Assembly: GCF_002950945.1 (NCBI RefSeq)
Contig: NZ_CP012673.1
Coordinates: 558,001 to 622,000, forward strand
Reading direction: 5' to 3'
Length of the DNA stretch: 64,000 nt
Source of the DNA: Sorangium cellulosum
GTDB taxonomy: Bacteria; Myxococcota_A; Polyangia; Polyangiales; Polyangiaceae
This document shows positions 25,028 through 32,772 of the stretch, in pieces. The position numbers and the translations under genes were made by a program. The notes beneath the pieces were generated by a model. That model did not search any database and was not told the origin of the DNA. It was given only the letters and a program-made list of their open reading frames with translations. Numbering within the stretch: the first letter of the stretch is position 1; the number at the start of each line of letters is the position of its first letter.

Positions 25028-25979
25028 TCCGCCCCCCGCGCTTTCTGTCCACGACCTGGTGAGCGCGGCGCGAGCGTACCACGGGCCTTCACCCCGCACC
25101 TTCGCCCGCTCGACGGCGCGCCGTGGCTCAGGCCGGCGTCGCCGCGGCTCGGCGCCAGCATCCCCAGCCGATCCACAGGCCACGGGCATGACCGGCGCGC
25201 AATTGTAAGTTGGATTTCCAAAGCGCGGCGCGCCGCACGTGTGGCGCTCGGGGGGCGCGCTGCAGACACACAGGAACTCATCATCTCCGCGGTACCCCCG
25301 ATCCCCGGCGCGGGCGATCGGCCGCGCGGCGATGGCCATATGGGAGTCCCGACGCGCAAGCAAGCCCCGAGCCTCGCGGCGTGATGGCCAGTTGCATCAG
25401 GCCGGGTCCTGCAAGGTGAGACATCGCGCCACGGCGCGCTCTCCCGGGCAACCGCCGAGGCGCAGCCGTCCATGCCCACCGCGCGCAAGGACATCGACGT
25501 CTGTCCCGTCGAGCCCCACAGGGCCTTCACGTCCCCCCAGACTGAGCGATCCCCCCGCTGGGCCTCCGATGCCTCGCGGCTGCGCGACATTCATGCGACC
25601 GGAGAACGTCGAAATTGTGTCCTCTTCAAAATATTCCTGTTCATTTCTGATCGGCAGGGGACGCAAGCGTCGGCTGCCCTGGGGCGTTCACCGTCAGGTC
25701 CTCTCCTCGGGGCGAGGGGGCGAGGGGGCGCGGGATGCGCAGGCGCTGGATCGGCAGGCGGTCGCCACATCGCGCGGGGCGCAGCGCGGCGTGGCGCAGT
25801 GCGGCGCGAGATGTCGATTTTCCCGCTCCGTTCCCGCGCGCGTCGCGTCCCGCGCGCGTCGCGTCCCGCGCGCGTCGCGCGTGTGCTGCGCCGGGACGCC
25901 GGCCCGATCTCCTGCCAGTTATCCCCGTGAATACGGCGGCTTGGACCTGCACCCAAGCCCACATCCACTCGGAGGTCCC
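25028..25979. other. Long non-coding gap upstream of MYXO-CTERM protein
   Basis: A 952-bp gap between divergent genes. It includes three perfect 16-bp tandem repeats at 25832-25879 and an AT-rich patch near 25611-25655 that could hold a promoter. No frame in it has a recognisable start, domain or codon bias different from the surrounding GC background. No RNA gene was recognised. Confidence 0.5.
25832..25879. repeat. Three perfect 16-bp tandem repeats
   Basis: The unit TCCCGCGCGCGTCGCG repeats three times (25832-25847, 25848-25863, 25864-25879), about 100 bp upstream of the ATG at 25980. The unit is rich in CG steps and could form Z-DNA or slip during replication. Confidence 0.85.
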
Positions 25980-27956
25980 ATGCACAGCGCTCGTCTCCTC
26001 ATCGGTCTTGGCGTCACCTCGCTCCTGTGCCTCTCTGCCGCGACCGCGCGGGCCGAGGTGACCCTCGGTGATCTCCGCGCGTCGAACGGCGTCAGTCCGC
26101 CGCGGACCGATCTGTTCGTCGATGGAGACACCCTGGTTCTGAGCGCCTCGGCGTCCTCGCGCGAGGGCGTCCTCCGGGTCGAGGCGGAGCTGGAGGGGGC
26201 GACGGTCGAGCTCGCTGCGGTGGGCGGGGGGTCCTACCAGGGGACGTTCGACATCAGCGATGTCGCCCCAGGACGGCATGATTTGACGATCCGCGCGTAC
26301 GACCGGCTCGGCGACGCGTCGACGGTGGAGAGGACGCTGCACAAGCACCCTCCGCCGATCCTCTGGCTGTCGAGCCCGCGATCGCAGCGCGTGATCGCCG
26401 GGAACACTCCCCTCGACGCGCGGTGCATCGCGACGGAGCCCTACGAGTGCCGGGTCCTCTGCATGAACGTCCGGAGCGCGACGCGCTCGGAGACCGTTTG
26501 CCGCACCCGCGACGCGAGCACGCGCCCGGGGACGTTGTACCTCCTCGCCCGGCCCTCCCGGGCGTTCGCGGCGGGCGAGGTGCTCACCGTCACGCTCACC
26601 GGCGACGTCGGCGTCGGCACCGAGATCCAACCGTCGGTCGTCAGCCCGATCTACGTCGAGACGAGCCCGAAGCTCGTCGCGGTCCAGGCCGCCCCGGGCG
26701 TCATCCTCGATTTCGACGCGACGCGGATCCTGTTCATCCACGAGGGTTATCAGATCGGCATCGTCGATCGCGCCACCCGGGAGGTGGCGTGGATCTCGGC
26801 CATGCTGCCCGACCCGGCCGGGAGCGTCCCGAGCTACGGCGCCCTCACGCCGTCCGGCGCCGTGATCCAGTCGGCGACCGGGCGCATCTTCGTGTGGCGC
26901 GACGGCGTGTGGCGCAAGATCGCGCACGGCCGGCTCGACGCGGTGAACGGCGACAGGCTCGTGTGGACGATGAACAACGATCGGTGGGGATATGTCCATT
27001 CGATCCCGGAGGGCACCAACAGCAGTATCTGGAACCGCCCGGACAGCTCGTCGCCGTTCCAGGCCGACCTCTCGGCCTCCGGCGATGTCTACTGGGGTAC
27101 GTACGACGAGCCGTGGATTCGCCACCTCGGCGTGCGCCGCCTCGGGAGCCACCCGGGCAACCTGCAGCGGCCGATCACGGACGGGACGAACGTCGCGGGC
27201 CGGTGGTGGGACGGGGACACGAGCTCGAGCTACCTCTACACGGCGGAAGGCGAGGAGGTGTTCCTCGGCGACTCGATCTCGGGCAACTCCGCGGGGCTGC
27301 TCCTCCACGCGGGGTATGCCGGCTTCCTGAAGAGCGATGGGGCCGTCAACCAGGTCTGGCTGCGGACCCCCGACGGCGAGCAGCATCAGCTCAGCAGCTT
27401 CGCGACATCGAGCCTGTTTGATCAGCAGAGGCTCCGTGTCGGCCACGACGGCATCAGCGACGACGGCGAGGTGCTGTTCCTGAACGGGGGCAAGCGGTAC
27501 ATCGGCCGCCCGGGCGCGGAGCCCGAGGAGATCAGCTCGGATCTCGGGCACGGGCGCTGGTTTGACGGGAGCTTCCACGTGACCCTCGGCGACACGCTGT
27601 TCCGGGTCGCGAGCAAGGGGGGCGCCGCCGCGGGCTTCGCGGCGCGGAGCGAGGCGCTGCGCGACGACCTGGCGGAGGTGGATGGACTCCAGCGGTTCGT
27701 CTCGATGCCGATGGACCTCGAGGCCGAGGCGCCGGCGCTGGCGTTGCATCACCTCGAGCCCGACGCCTTGCCGTCGCTGTCCGACGAGGAGCCGTCGGCC
27801 GACCTGGCCGGCGACGAGCTGGGCGAGGATCTGCCGGCCGGAGTCGGGTGCAGCGCCGCCGGCGCGGCGGGGTCCCGCGGCGGCGCCGCCGCGTTCGCCG
27901 CGGCGCTCGCGGGCCTCGCGCTCGCGCGGCGCGGCCGTCGGCGCTCCGCCGGTTGA
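25980..27956 (+). CDS. Secreted protein with MYXO-CTERM sorting tail
   Basis: A 658-residue exported protein. It has a signal peptide (LLIGLGVTSLLCLSAATARA), an Ig-like domain at about residues 25-120 (SREGVLRVEAELEGATVELA, then YQGTFDISDVAPG), and a long beta-rich part like a propeller (repeats of the type YRDGVWRKIAHG, LFDQQRLRVGHDG). It ends in a MYXO-CTERM tail: GCSAAGAAG, then a hydrophobic helix and RRGRRR. That tail (TIGR03901) directs proteins to the outer surface of myxobacteria. ATG 25980 has GGAGG 4 bases upstream. The function of the beta-rich part is unknown. Confidence 0.88.
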   Translation: MHSARLLIGLGVTSLLCLSAATARAEVTLGDLRASNGVSPPRTDLFVDGDTLVLSASASSREGVLRVEAELEGATVELAAVGGGSYQGTFDISDVAPGRHDLTIRAYDRLGDASTVERTLHKHPPPILWLSSPRSQRVIAGNTPLDARCIATEPYECRVLCMNVRSATRSETVCRTRDASTRPGTLYLLARPSRAFAAGEVLTVTLTGDVGVGTEIQPSVVSPIYVETSPKLVAVQAAPGVILDFDATRILFIHEGYQIGIVDRATREVAWISAMLPDPAGSVPSYGALTPSGAVIQSATGRIFVWRDGVWRKIAHGRLDAVNGDRLVWTMNNDRWGYVHSIPEGTNSSIWNRPDSSSPFQADLSASGDVYWGTYDEPWIRHLGVRRLGSHPGNLQRPITDGTNVAGRWWDGDTSSSYLYTAEGEEVFLGDSISGNSAGLLLHAGYAGFLKSDGAVNQVWLRTPDGEQHQLSSFATSSLFDQQRLRVGHDGISDDGEVLFLNGGKRYIGRPGAEPEEISSDLGHGRWFDGSFHVTLGDTLFRVASKGGAAAGFAARSEALRDDLAEVDGLQRFVSMPMDLEAEAPALALHHLEPDALPSLSDEEPSADLAGDELGEDLPAGVGCSAAGAAGSRGGAAAFAAALAGLALARRGRRRSAG

Positions 27957-28022
27957 CGCGCGCGGCCGTCTCTCCATGTTCCACGCGAACGCGGGCTCGG
28001 ACAGGCCGCGCACGGAGGAGCC

Positions 28023-29147
28023 ATGGCGAAGACAGCGTCGAATGAGGGCAGAAAGATCCGCTACGCCGTCGTGGGGGTGGGGAACATCGCGCAGGTCGCC
28101 GTGCTGCCGGCGTTCGCGCACGCCGGCGAGAACTCGGAGCTGGTCGCGCTCGTCTCGGGCGATCCCGAGAAGCTCGCGGCGGTCGGCGAGCGCTACGGCG
28201 TCGCGGAGCGCGGCGGGTACGATGAATTCGAGGACATCCTGAAGCGCGCGCGGGCCGACGCGGTGTACATCGCCTTGCCCAACACCCAGCACCGCGAGTT
28301 CACCGAGCGCGCCGCCGCCGCCGGCGTCCACGTGCTCTGCGAGAAGCCGATGGCGATGACCGAGGAGGACTGCGAGGCGATGATCCGCGCGACGAAGGAT
28401 CGCGGCGTGAAGCTGATGATCGCCTACCGGCTCCACTTCGAGGAGGCGAACCTGACCGCCATCGAGATCGCCCGCTCGGGCAAGCTCGGCGAGGTGCGCG
28501 CCTTCACGTCGTTCTTCACGCAGGTCGTGCGCCCCGGCGACATCCGCACCCGCAGCGAGGTGGGCGGCGGAGCGCTGTTCGACCTGGGCGTCTATTGCGT
28601 CAACGCGGCCCGTTACCTTTTCCGCGAGGAGCCCATCGAGGCGCTCGCGGTGAGCCTGCGGCTCGACGAGAAGCGCGCGAAGGACGTCGACGAGACCACG
28701 TCGGCCATCCTGCGGTTCCCGAGCGGCGCGATCGCGCAGTTCACCGTCAGCCAGGGGATCTCGAGCGTGTCGTCGTTCCAGATCGCCGGCACGGAGGGGG
28801 ACCTCCGCGTGGAGCCGGCGTTCGATTACACGGGCGAGATCACGCATTACCTGACGGTCGGTGGGAAGACGGAGAAGAAGACCTTCAAGGCGCGGGACCA
28901 GTTCGCGCCGGAGCTCGTCTACTTCTCGCGGTGCATCCTCGAGGACAAGGAGCCCGAGCCCTCCGGGCTCGAAGGGCTGGCGGACGTGCGGGTGATGCGG
29001 ACGATACAGAGCGCGGCCGCGAGCGGGAGGGTCGAGGCCATCGCGCCGTTCGAGAGGGAGCAACGGCCCGATCTGGGCCAGAGCATGAAGAAGCCGCCCG
29101 TGGATGCGCCGGAGCCGGTCAACGCGCCGTCGCCCTCGGAGCAGTGA
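28023..29147 (+). CDS. Gfo/Idh/MocA family oxidoreductase
   Basis: A 374-residue NAD(P)-binding oxidoreductase. The Rossmann fold has AVVGVGNIAQVAV near residue 15, the catalytic EKP motif is HVLCEKPMAM, and the C-terminal domain includes LFDLGVYCVNAARYLF. It ends in a Pro/Glu-rich tail. Such enzymes act on sugars, inositols or related polyols; the substrate is unknown. ATG 28023 has GGAGG 6 bases upstream. It follows the MYXO-CTERM gene by 66 bp but shares no evident pathway with it. Confidence 0.92.
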   Translation: MAKTASNEGRKIRYAVVGVGNIAQVAVLPAFAHAGENSELVALVSGDPEKLAAVGERYGVAERGGYDEFEDILKRARADAVYIALPNTQHREFTERAAAAGVHVLCEKPMAMTEEDCEAMIRATKDRGVKLMIAYRLHFEEANLTAIEIARSGKLGEVRAFTSFFTQVVRPGDIRTRSEVGGGALFDLGVYCVNAARYLFREEPIEALAVSLRLDEKRAKDVDETTSAILRFPSGAIAQFTVSQGISSVSSFQIAGTEGDLRVEPAFDYTGEITHYLTVGGKTEKKTFKARDQFAPELVYFSRCILEDKEPEPSGLEGLADVRVMRTIQSAAASGRVEAIAPFEREQRPDLGQSMKKPPVDAPEPVNAPSPSEQ

Positions 29148-29250
29148 CGCGACGCCATCCGACGACGGCGTCCCCCGCGCCGTGCGGCGAGCTCCCTCCC
29201 CGGGGGCCTGACCTCTTCGCGGACCAGAGACTGACCTGACGGACGTGGTG

Positions 29251-29544
29251 TTAGAGCGGTCTGCTTGCGCGGTAGCGCCCGTAGCAGGCCGGACATCGCC
29301 ACTCCATCATCCTGCGTCCGTGCGCGTCGAGCGTCCGTGTCAGCCGCCAGCCGTAACGAGAGCTGATGAGCGTGTAGTTCGTCTCCGTCTTCGGGGCGGG
29401 AGTGCTGCAGTCGACACATCGCTGCGCGGGGCGCTGCTCGCTCGCGGGAGCCTCTCTCATCGTGTGGTCCGACGTGGCAGAGTTCATCCGATCGCTGTCG
29501 TCGAGCCTTCCTGGGAGAACGGAGCTGCGTCTCATGCCTGACAT
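29251..29544 (-). CDS. Small zinc-ribbon protein, hypothetical
   Basis: A 97-residue protein. The C-terminal half has a CxxC pair (CVDC), the strand TNYTLISSRYGWRLTR and a second CxxC (WRCPACYGRY), together a zinc ribbon. The N-terminal third is polar and probably disordered. ATG 29544 has GAGG five bases upstream; ATG 29487 is an alternative that keeps the ribbon. Function unknown; the fold usually binds DNA, RNA or protein. It is convergent with the Gfo/Idh gene. Confidence 0.65.
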   Translation of the reverse strand: MSGMRRSSVLPGRLDDSDRMNSATSDHTMREAPASEQRPAQRCVDCSTPAPKTETNYTLISSRYGWRLTRTLDAHGRRMMEWRCPACYGRYRASRPL

Positions 29545-30028
29545 CTGGACCTCAGGTGCGCTCGGAGCCGTCCGTGAAAAGAGCGAGTCGATGAGAGGGC
29601 GAAATACTCCAGAAATATATCCCGACGTGCCTGGAGCGCCAAGTGCATCTCGATGACATGCTGGATTTCAGGAATGTCCCGAGTCCTCGGTTGCACGGAT
29701 GACAGGATCGCAGAGAGCCGACGTGTCGTGTGTCATCGAGCGCGCCGGGGCGCTCTGGAGCGAGGGCGGCGACTCTGTGGGACACGCGCGGCGCCACCGG
29801 GGTACGGCGTCTGTGGTGTACGCCGGTGTACGCCGCGCGGCCCGTGGCGCGATGGCCCTCCGCGTCCCATCCTCTCCGCTCCGGGGGGGGCACCTCGCGG
29901 AGGAAACGCGCCGTGCTCGCCGGGCGCCGCTCGCGCCAGGAGCGGCGCCGTCGGCGGCCCGGCCGGCAGGTGCCCTCGCCTCGACGTGCTCGAGGCGGGT
30001 AACACCTGCCGCGATCGTTCGATCAGGG
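29545..30028. other. Intergenic region, no gene recognised
   Basis: A 484-bp gap between the zinc-ribbon gene start and the stop of a lipoprotein gene, both on the minus strand. It has an AT-rich patch near 29600-29640 and a doubled GGTGTACGCCG near 29813-29835. No frame with a supported start or domain was found. Confidence 0.45.
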
Positions 30029-30532
30029 TCACCGCGCCGGGCGCCGGTGCTCGACATGGACATGGGGCCGGTGATGCTCGACGTGGGGCGACCTCATCGG
30101 CCCGCGCGTCGTCGCGGGGTACGCGCGGTAGTGCTTGTGCGGGCGGTGCCGCTCGAAATCGACGCGGTAGCGGACGAGGGCGCGAGGCTCCTCGCGGTAG
30201 TAGACCCAGCCGTGGCGCGATGGATAGTACCAGCGGCCGTCCACGTAGTAGACGTAGGTTCCCCGGTAGTAAACGCGGGGGTAGGTCTCGATCTGGACCG
30301 GCGCCGCCGCGATGTGAACGACTGGCTCCTCGTACACCGTGACCTCCCGGTACGTCACGACCGGCGGGGGCGCCGTCGCGACGGTCCTGGTCCGGACCTC
30401 GGCGACGCAACCGGTCGCGCCGAGGAGCGCGGACGCGGCGAGCGCGGCCAGCACGGCGAGCTTGCTGCGCTGCGGGCCGCGCGCCGTGGTCACGGGAAAC
30501 GAGCTCTTGAGGGCTGAGAGGTGGATCTTCAT
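30029..30532 (-). CDS. Tyr/His-rich lipoprotein, hypothetical
   Basis: A 167-residue lipoprotein with lipobox LLGATGC (SKLAVLAALAASALLGATGC), then a Tyr-rich region (YYRGTYVYYVDGRWYYPSRH) and a His/Arg-rich C-terminus (HVEHHRPHVHVEHRRP) that could bind metal. Similar YxxWYYP proteins occur in many Proteobacteria without known function. ATG 30532 or 30541; neither has a clear ribosome site. It is divergent from another lipoprotein gene (30685). Confidence 0.75.
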   Translation of the reverse strand: MKIHLSALKSSFPVTTARGPQRSKLAVLAALAASALLGATGCVAEVRTRTVATAPPPVVTYREVTVYEEPVVHIAAAPVQIETYPRVYYRGTYVYYVDGRWYYPSRHGWVYYREEPRALVRYRVDFERHRPHKHYRAYPATTRGPMRSPHVEHHRPHVHVEHRRPAR

Positions 30533-30684
30533 GCCGTTCACGGCAGCAATCGCAATGCCACGAGGCGCGCCGGGACGCCACCGCCCGCGCCTGGGGCGGC
30601 GCCGCGTGTTGGTACAGCGTTTGCTGAAAGGGCGGGCATCGGCGCGACAGCGCCAGACTCCAACGAACGAAGGAAGATCCCCCC

Positions 30685-31101
30685 ATGAAACTCTCGAAGA
30701 TGCTCTCTGGTCTCACTGGCTGCATGCTCGCCGCTGCCTCGCTCTCGGGGTGCATCATCGTCGATAACGATGACGACTACCCCTCGAGCGGCTCGCTCAC
30801 CGTCGAGATGACCGTGGACGGCAGCGATCATTCCTTTCAGTGCTTCGACTACGACGTCGACGGGCTCGCGGTCATGATCGAAGACGGGGCAGGTTATGTC
30901 ACCGAGGCGATCGTGGATTGCGACGACTTCGGTCTCACCATCGACAACCTCCCGGCGGGTTACTACGACGTCAGCGCCTGGCTCACGGACTTCGATGGGT
31001 TCTCGAAGAGCGATATCGTGGTGGTCCCGGACGTCGAGGTGTTCGACGGCCTGGACACGGTCGTTGACGTCGACTTCGACTCCTCGTGGATCGATCCGTG
31101 A
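30685..31101 (+). CDS. Acidic lipoprotein, hypothetical
   Basis: A 138-residue lipoprotein with lipobox ASLSGC near residue 23. The mature part is acidic (about 30 Asp, few Lys/Arg) and beta-rich: a first strand SLTVEMTVDGSDHSF and NLPAGYYDVSAWLTDFDG, which resembles Cna-B or transthyretin-like small domains. It probably binds Ca2+ or a surface polymer; this is inferred. The ribosome site GAAGGAAGA precedes ATG 30685. No homolog recognised. Confidence 0.75.
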   Translation: MKLSKMLSGLTGCMLAAASLSGCIIVDNDDDYPSSGSLTVEMTVDGSDHSFQCFDYDVDGLAVMIEDGAGYVTEAIVDCDDFGLTIDNLPAGYYDVSAWLTDFDGFSKSDIVVVPDVEVFDGLDTVVDVDFDSSWIDP

Positions 31102-31152
31102 CGCGCGCGCGGCTCGGTTGACCTGCCGCGGAGGCCGCCGCCGGGCGCAGGC

Positions 31153-31869
31153 TCAGAACCTCTCCACGGAGGGGCGCACGTCGATCTCGTGGGTCCAGGC
31201 GCTCGGCGGCTGGGCGTGGAGCTGGAAGTACGTCTCCGCGAGCGCCTCGGGGGAGAGCATGGTCTGGGGGTTTCTCCCGGGCAACATGGCGCGCACCCGC
31301 GGGGTGTCGATCAGCCCATCGATCACCACGTGGGCGACGTGGACGCCGCGCGGGCCGAGCTCGCGCGCGAGCGACTGCGCGAGGGCGCGGAGGCCGAATT
31401 TGCCCACGGCCAGGGCCGCGAAGCGGGCCCCGCCCCGGAGCGAGGCGGTGGCGCCCGTGAAGAGGATCGTGCCCTGGCCGCGCTCGAGCATGCCGGGCAG
31501 CACGGCCTGCGCGCTCAGGAAGCCGCCGAGGCAGCTGATCTTCCAGTCGTCCTCGAGCTCTCTCGGCGTGATCTCGAGGGCTCCGGCCACGCGGAAGGCG
31601 CTGGCGTTGTAGATCAGCACGTCCACCGGACCGAGCGCCTCGTTCACCCGCGCGAACGCCGCCGCGACCGAGTCTGCGTCGGCGGCGTCGGCGGGGACGC
31701 TCAACGCACGTCCGCCGGCCTCCTCGATCTGCCGCTGGACGGCCTCGCACGCGGCGGCGGTCCGGGCCATGAGCCCGACCGAGAAACCCTCGCTCGCGAA
31801 ACGCCTGGACACCGCGGCCCCCAGGCCGGGGCCGACACCGACGACGACCGCTACCTTGCTCGAGCTCAT
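31153..31869 (-). CDS. Short-chain dehydrogenase/reductase lacking the catalytic Tyr
   Basis: A 238-residue SDR. The cofactor loop is VVVGVGPGLGAAV (residues 8-20); the usual NAG is replaced by IYNASAFR, and the active-site Ser context is FTGATASLRGG. The YxxxK motif is not normal: the catalytic Lys lies in ALAVGKFGL, but the residue four places before it is Leu. Related proteins with a Phe here are known from memory. It may not reduce ketones in the usual way. ATG 31869 has a GGGAGGG at spacing about 11. It stands alone. Confidence 0.82.
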   Translation of the reverse strand: MSSSKVAVVVGVGPGLGAAVSRRFASEGFSVGLMARTAAACEAVQRQIEEAGGRALSVPADAADADSVAAAFARVNEALGPVDVLIYNASAFRVAGALEITPRELEDDWKISCLGGFLSAQAVLPGMLERGQGTILFTGATASLRGGARFAALAVGKFGLRALAQSLARELGPRGVHVAHVVIDGLIDTPRVRAMLPGRNPQTMLSPEALAETYFQLHAQPPSAWTHEIDVRPSVERF

Positions 31870-32039
31870 GAACGACCGACCCTCCCGCCAGGCGATCGAC
31901 CCGGCGAACGGTGGCAGAGTACCCCGGGCGCGCCGTGCGCGCTGGCTGATCGGTGCCGCGCACGGCCGTCTGGGGAGCTCTGCGTCGACCGAGGTCGTCC
32001 CCGGGCGTGCGGGAGGGGCGGGAGGTGTTGCCGAGGGGC

Positions 32040-32489
32040 CTAACGAGCTCCGGAAGCAGGGACGGGCTCGTCTTGGTCCGGTGCGGCGCGCCACTGGCGC
32101 AGGAAGAACGGCCACGCGTCGTGGAGATACAGGCCGAAGGGGATCCACCAGACGAGATCGTTGGTCAGACAGAGCACGGCGGCTCGGGGCGGCCACTGGC
32201 CCGTCGCCAGCAGCACCGCGAGGCCGATCGGCCCGAGGATCTTGCCGAGAAGACCGACGGCAGCCAGGAGAAAGCCGCGCTCGGGGGCCCGCGCGACCTC
32301 CGCGTAGAGGACGGCGTAGACGCCGACGACCATCCCGAGGCAGGCGAAGATGGCGGGGTGGTTGAGCGGCGGCATGCCCGCGAAGCGGAAGAGCCATTGC
32401 GGGTCGAGCGCCGCGTAGAGGCCCCAGCAGGCGTTGTACACGGCGGCGAGCGCGAAGACGGCGCGGTGCAGGCGGCGGCGGGGGATCAT
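32040..32489 (-). CDS. Small integral membrane protein
   Basis: A 149-residue protein with about four hydrophobic helices (AVFALAAVYNACWGLYAAL; IFACLGMVVGVYAVLYAE; LLAAVGLLGKILGPIGLAVLL; LTNDLVWWIPFGLYLHDAW). A basic N-terminus (MIPRRRLHR) agrees with an inside-facing start at ATG 32489; an in-frame start at 32567 adds only polar residues. No family recognised. It probably sits in the cytoplasmic membrane. It is upstream of the SDR gene on the same strand, 170 bp away. Confidence 0.75.
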   Translation of the reverse strand: MIPRRRLHRAVFALAAVYNACWGLYAALDPQWLFRFAGMPPLNHPAIFACLGMVVGVYAVLYAEVARAPERGFLLAAVGLLGKILGPIGLAVLLATGQWPPRAAVLCLTNDLVWWIPFGLYLHDAWPFFLRQWRAAPDQDEPVPASGAR

Positions 32490-32772
32490 GCGGCCGGCCG
32501 CGCGAGGTGGCTGTTCCTCATCGATGGAGGAGGATAGCCGGGTCGCATGGCGGAAGGCCACGAACAACCCATCCGCGCCGGCGGCGACGCGGTGAGGGGC
32601 GCTGCGCGGCGAGAATGGCCGCCGGCGGGCGCTACGGGGCGACGGCGGGCCAGGACCGGCCTGCCGGCTCAGGTCTGACCGTCAACCGCCGGAGCGCGCC
32701 GGGGGCTCCGGCGAGGAAGCCACGCTGGCGGGAAGCCGTGCGGGTTCGTGAGGCGCCCGCCGCTTCCGGCGC

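Noticed and set aside
22406..25384. Long plus-strand open frame opposite the PAS kinase
   Set aside because: Arg/Gly/His-rich artefact; the kinase domains on the minus strand are clear.
25641..29063. 1140-codon minus-strand open frame opposite the MYXO-CTERM and oxidoreductase genes
   Set aside because: It spans two clear plus-strand genes with recognised domains; the product is Arg/Glu-rich and without any domain.
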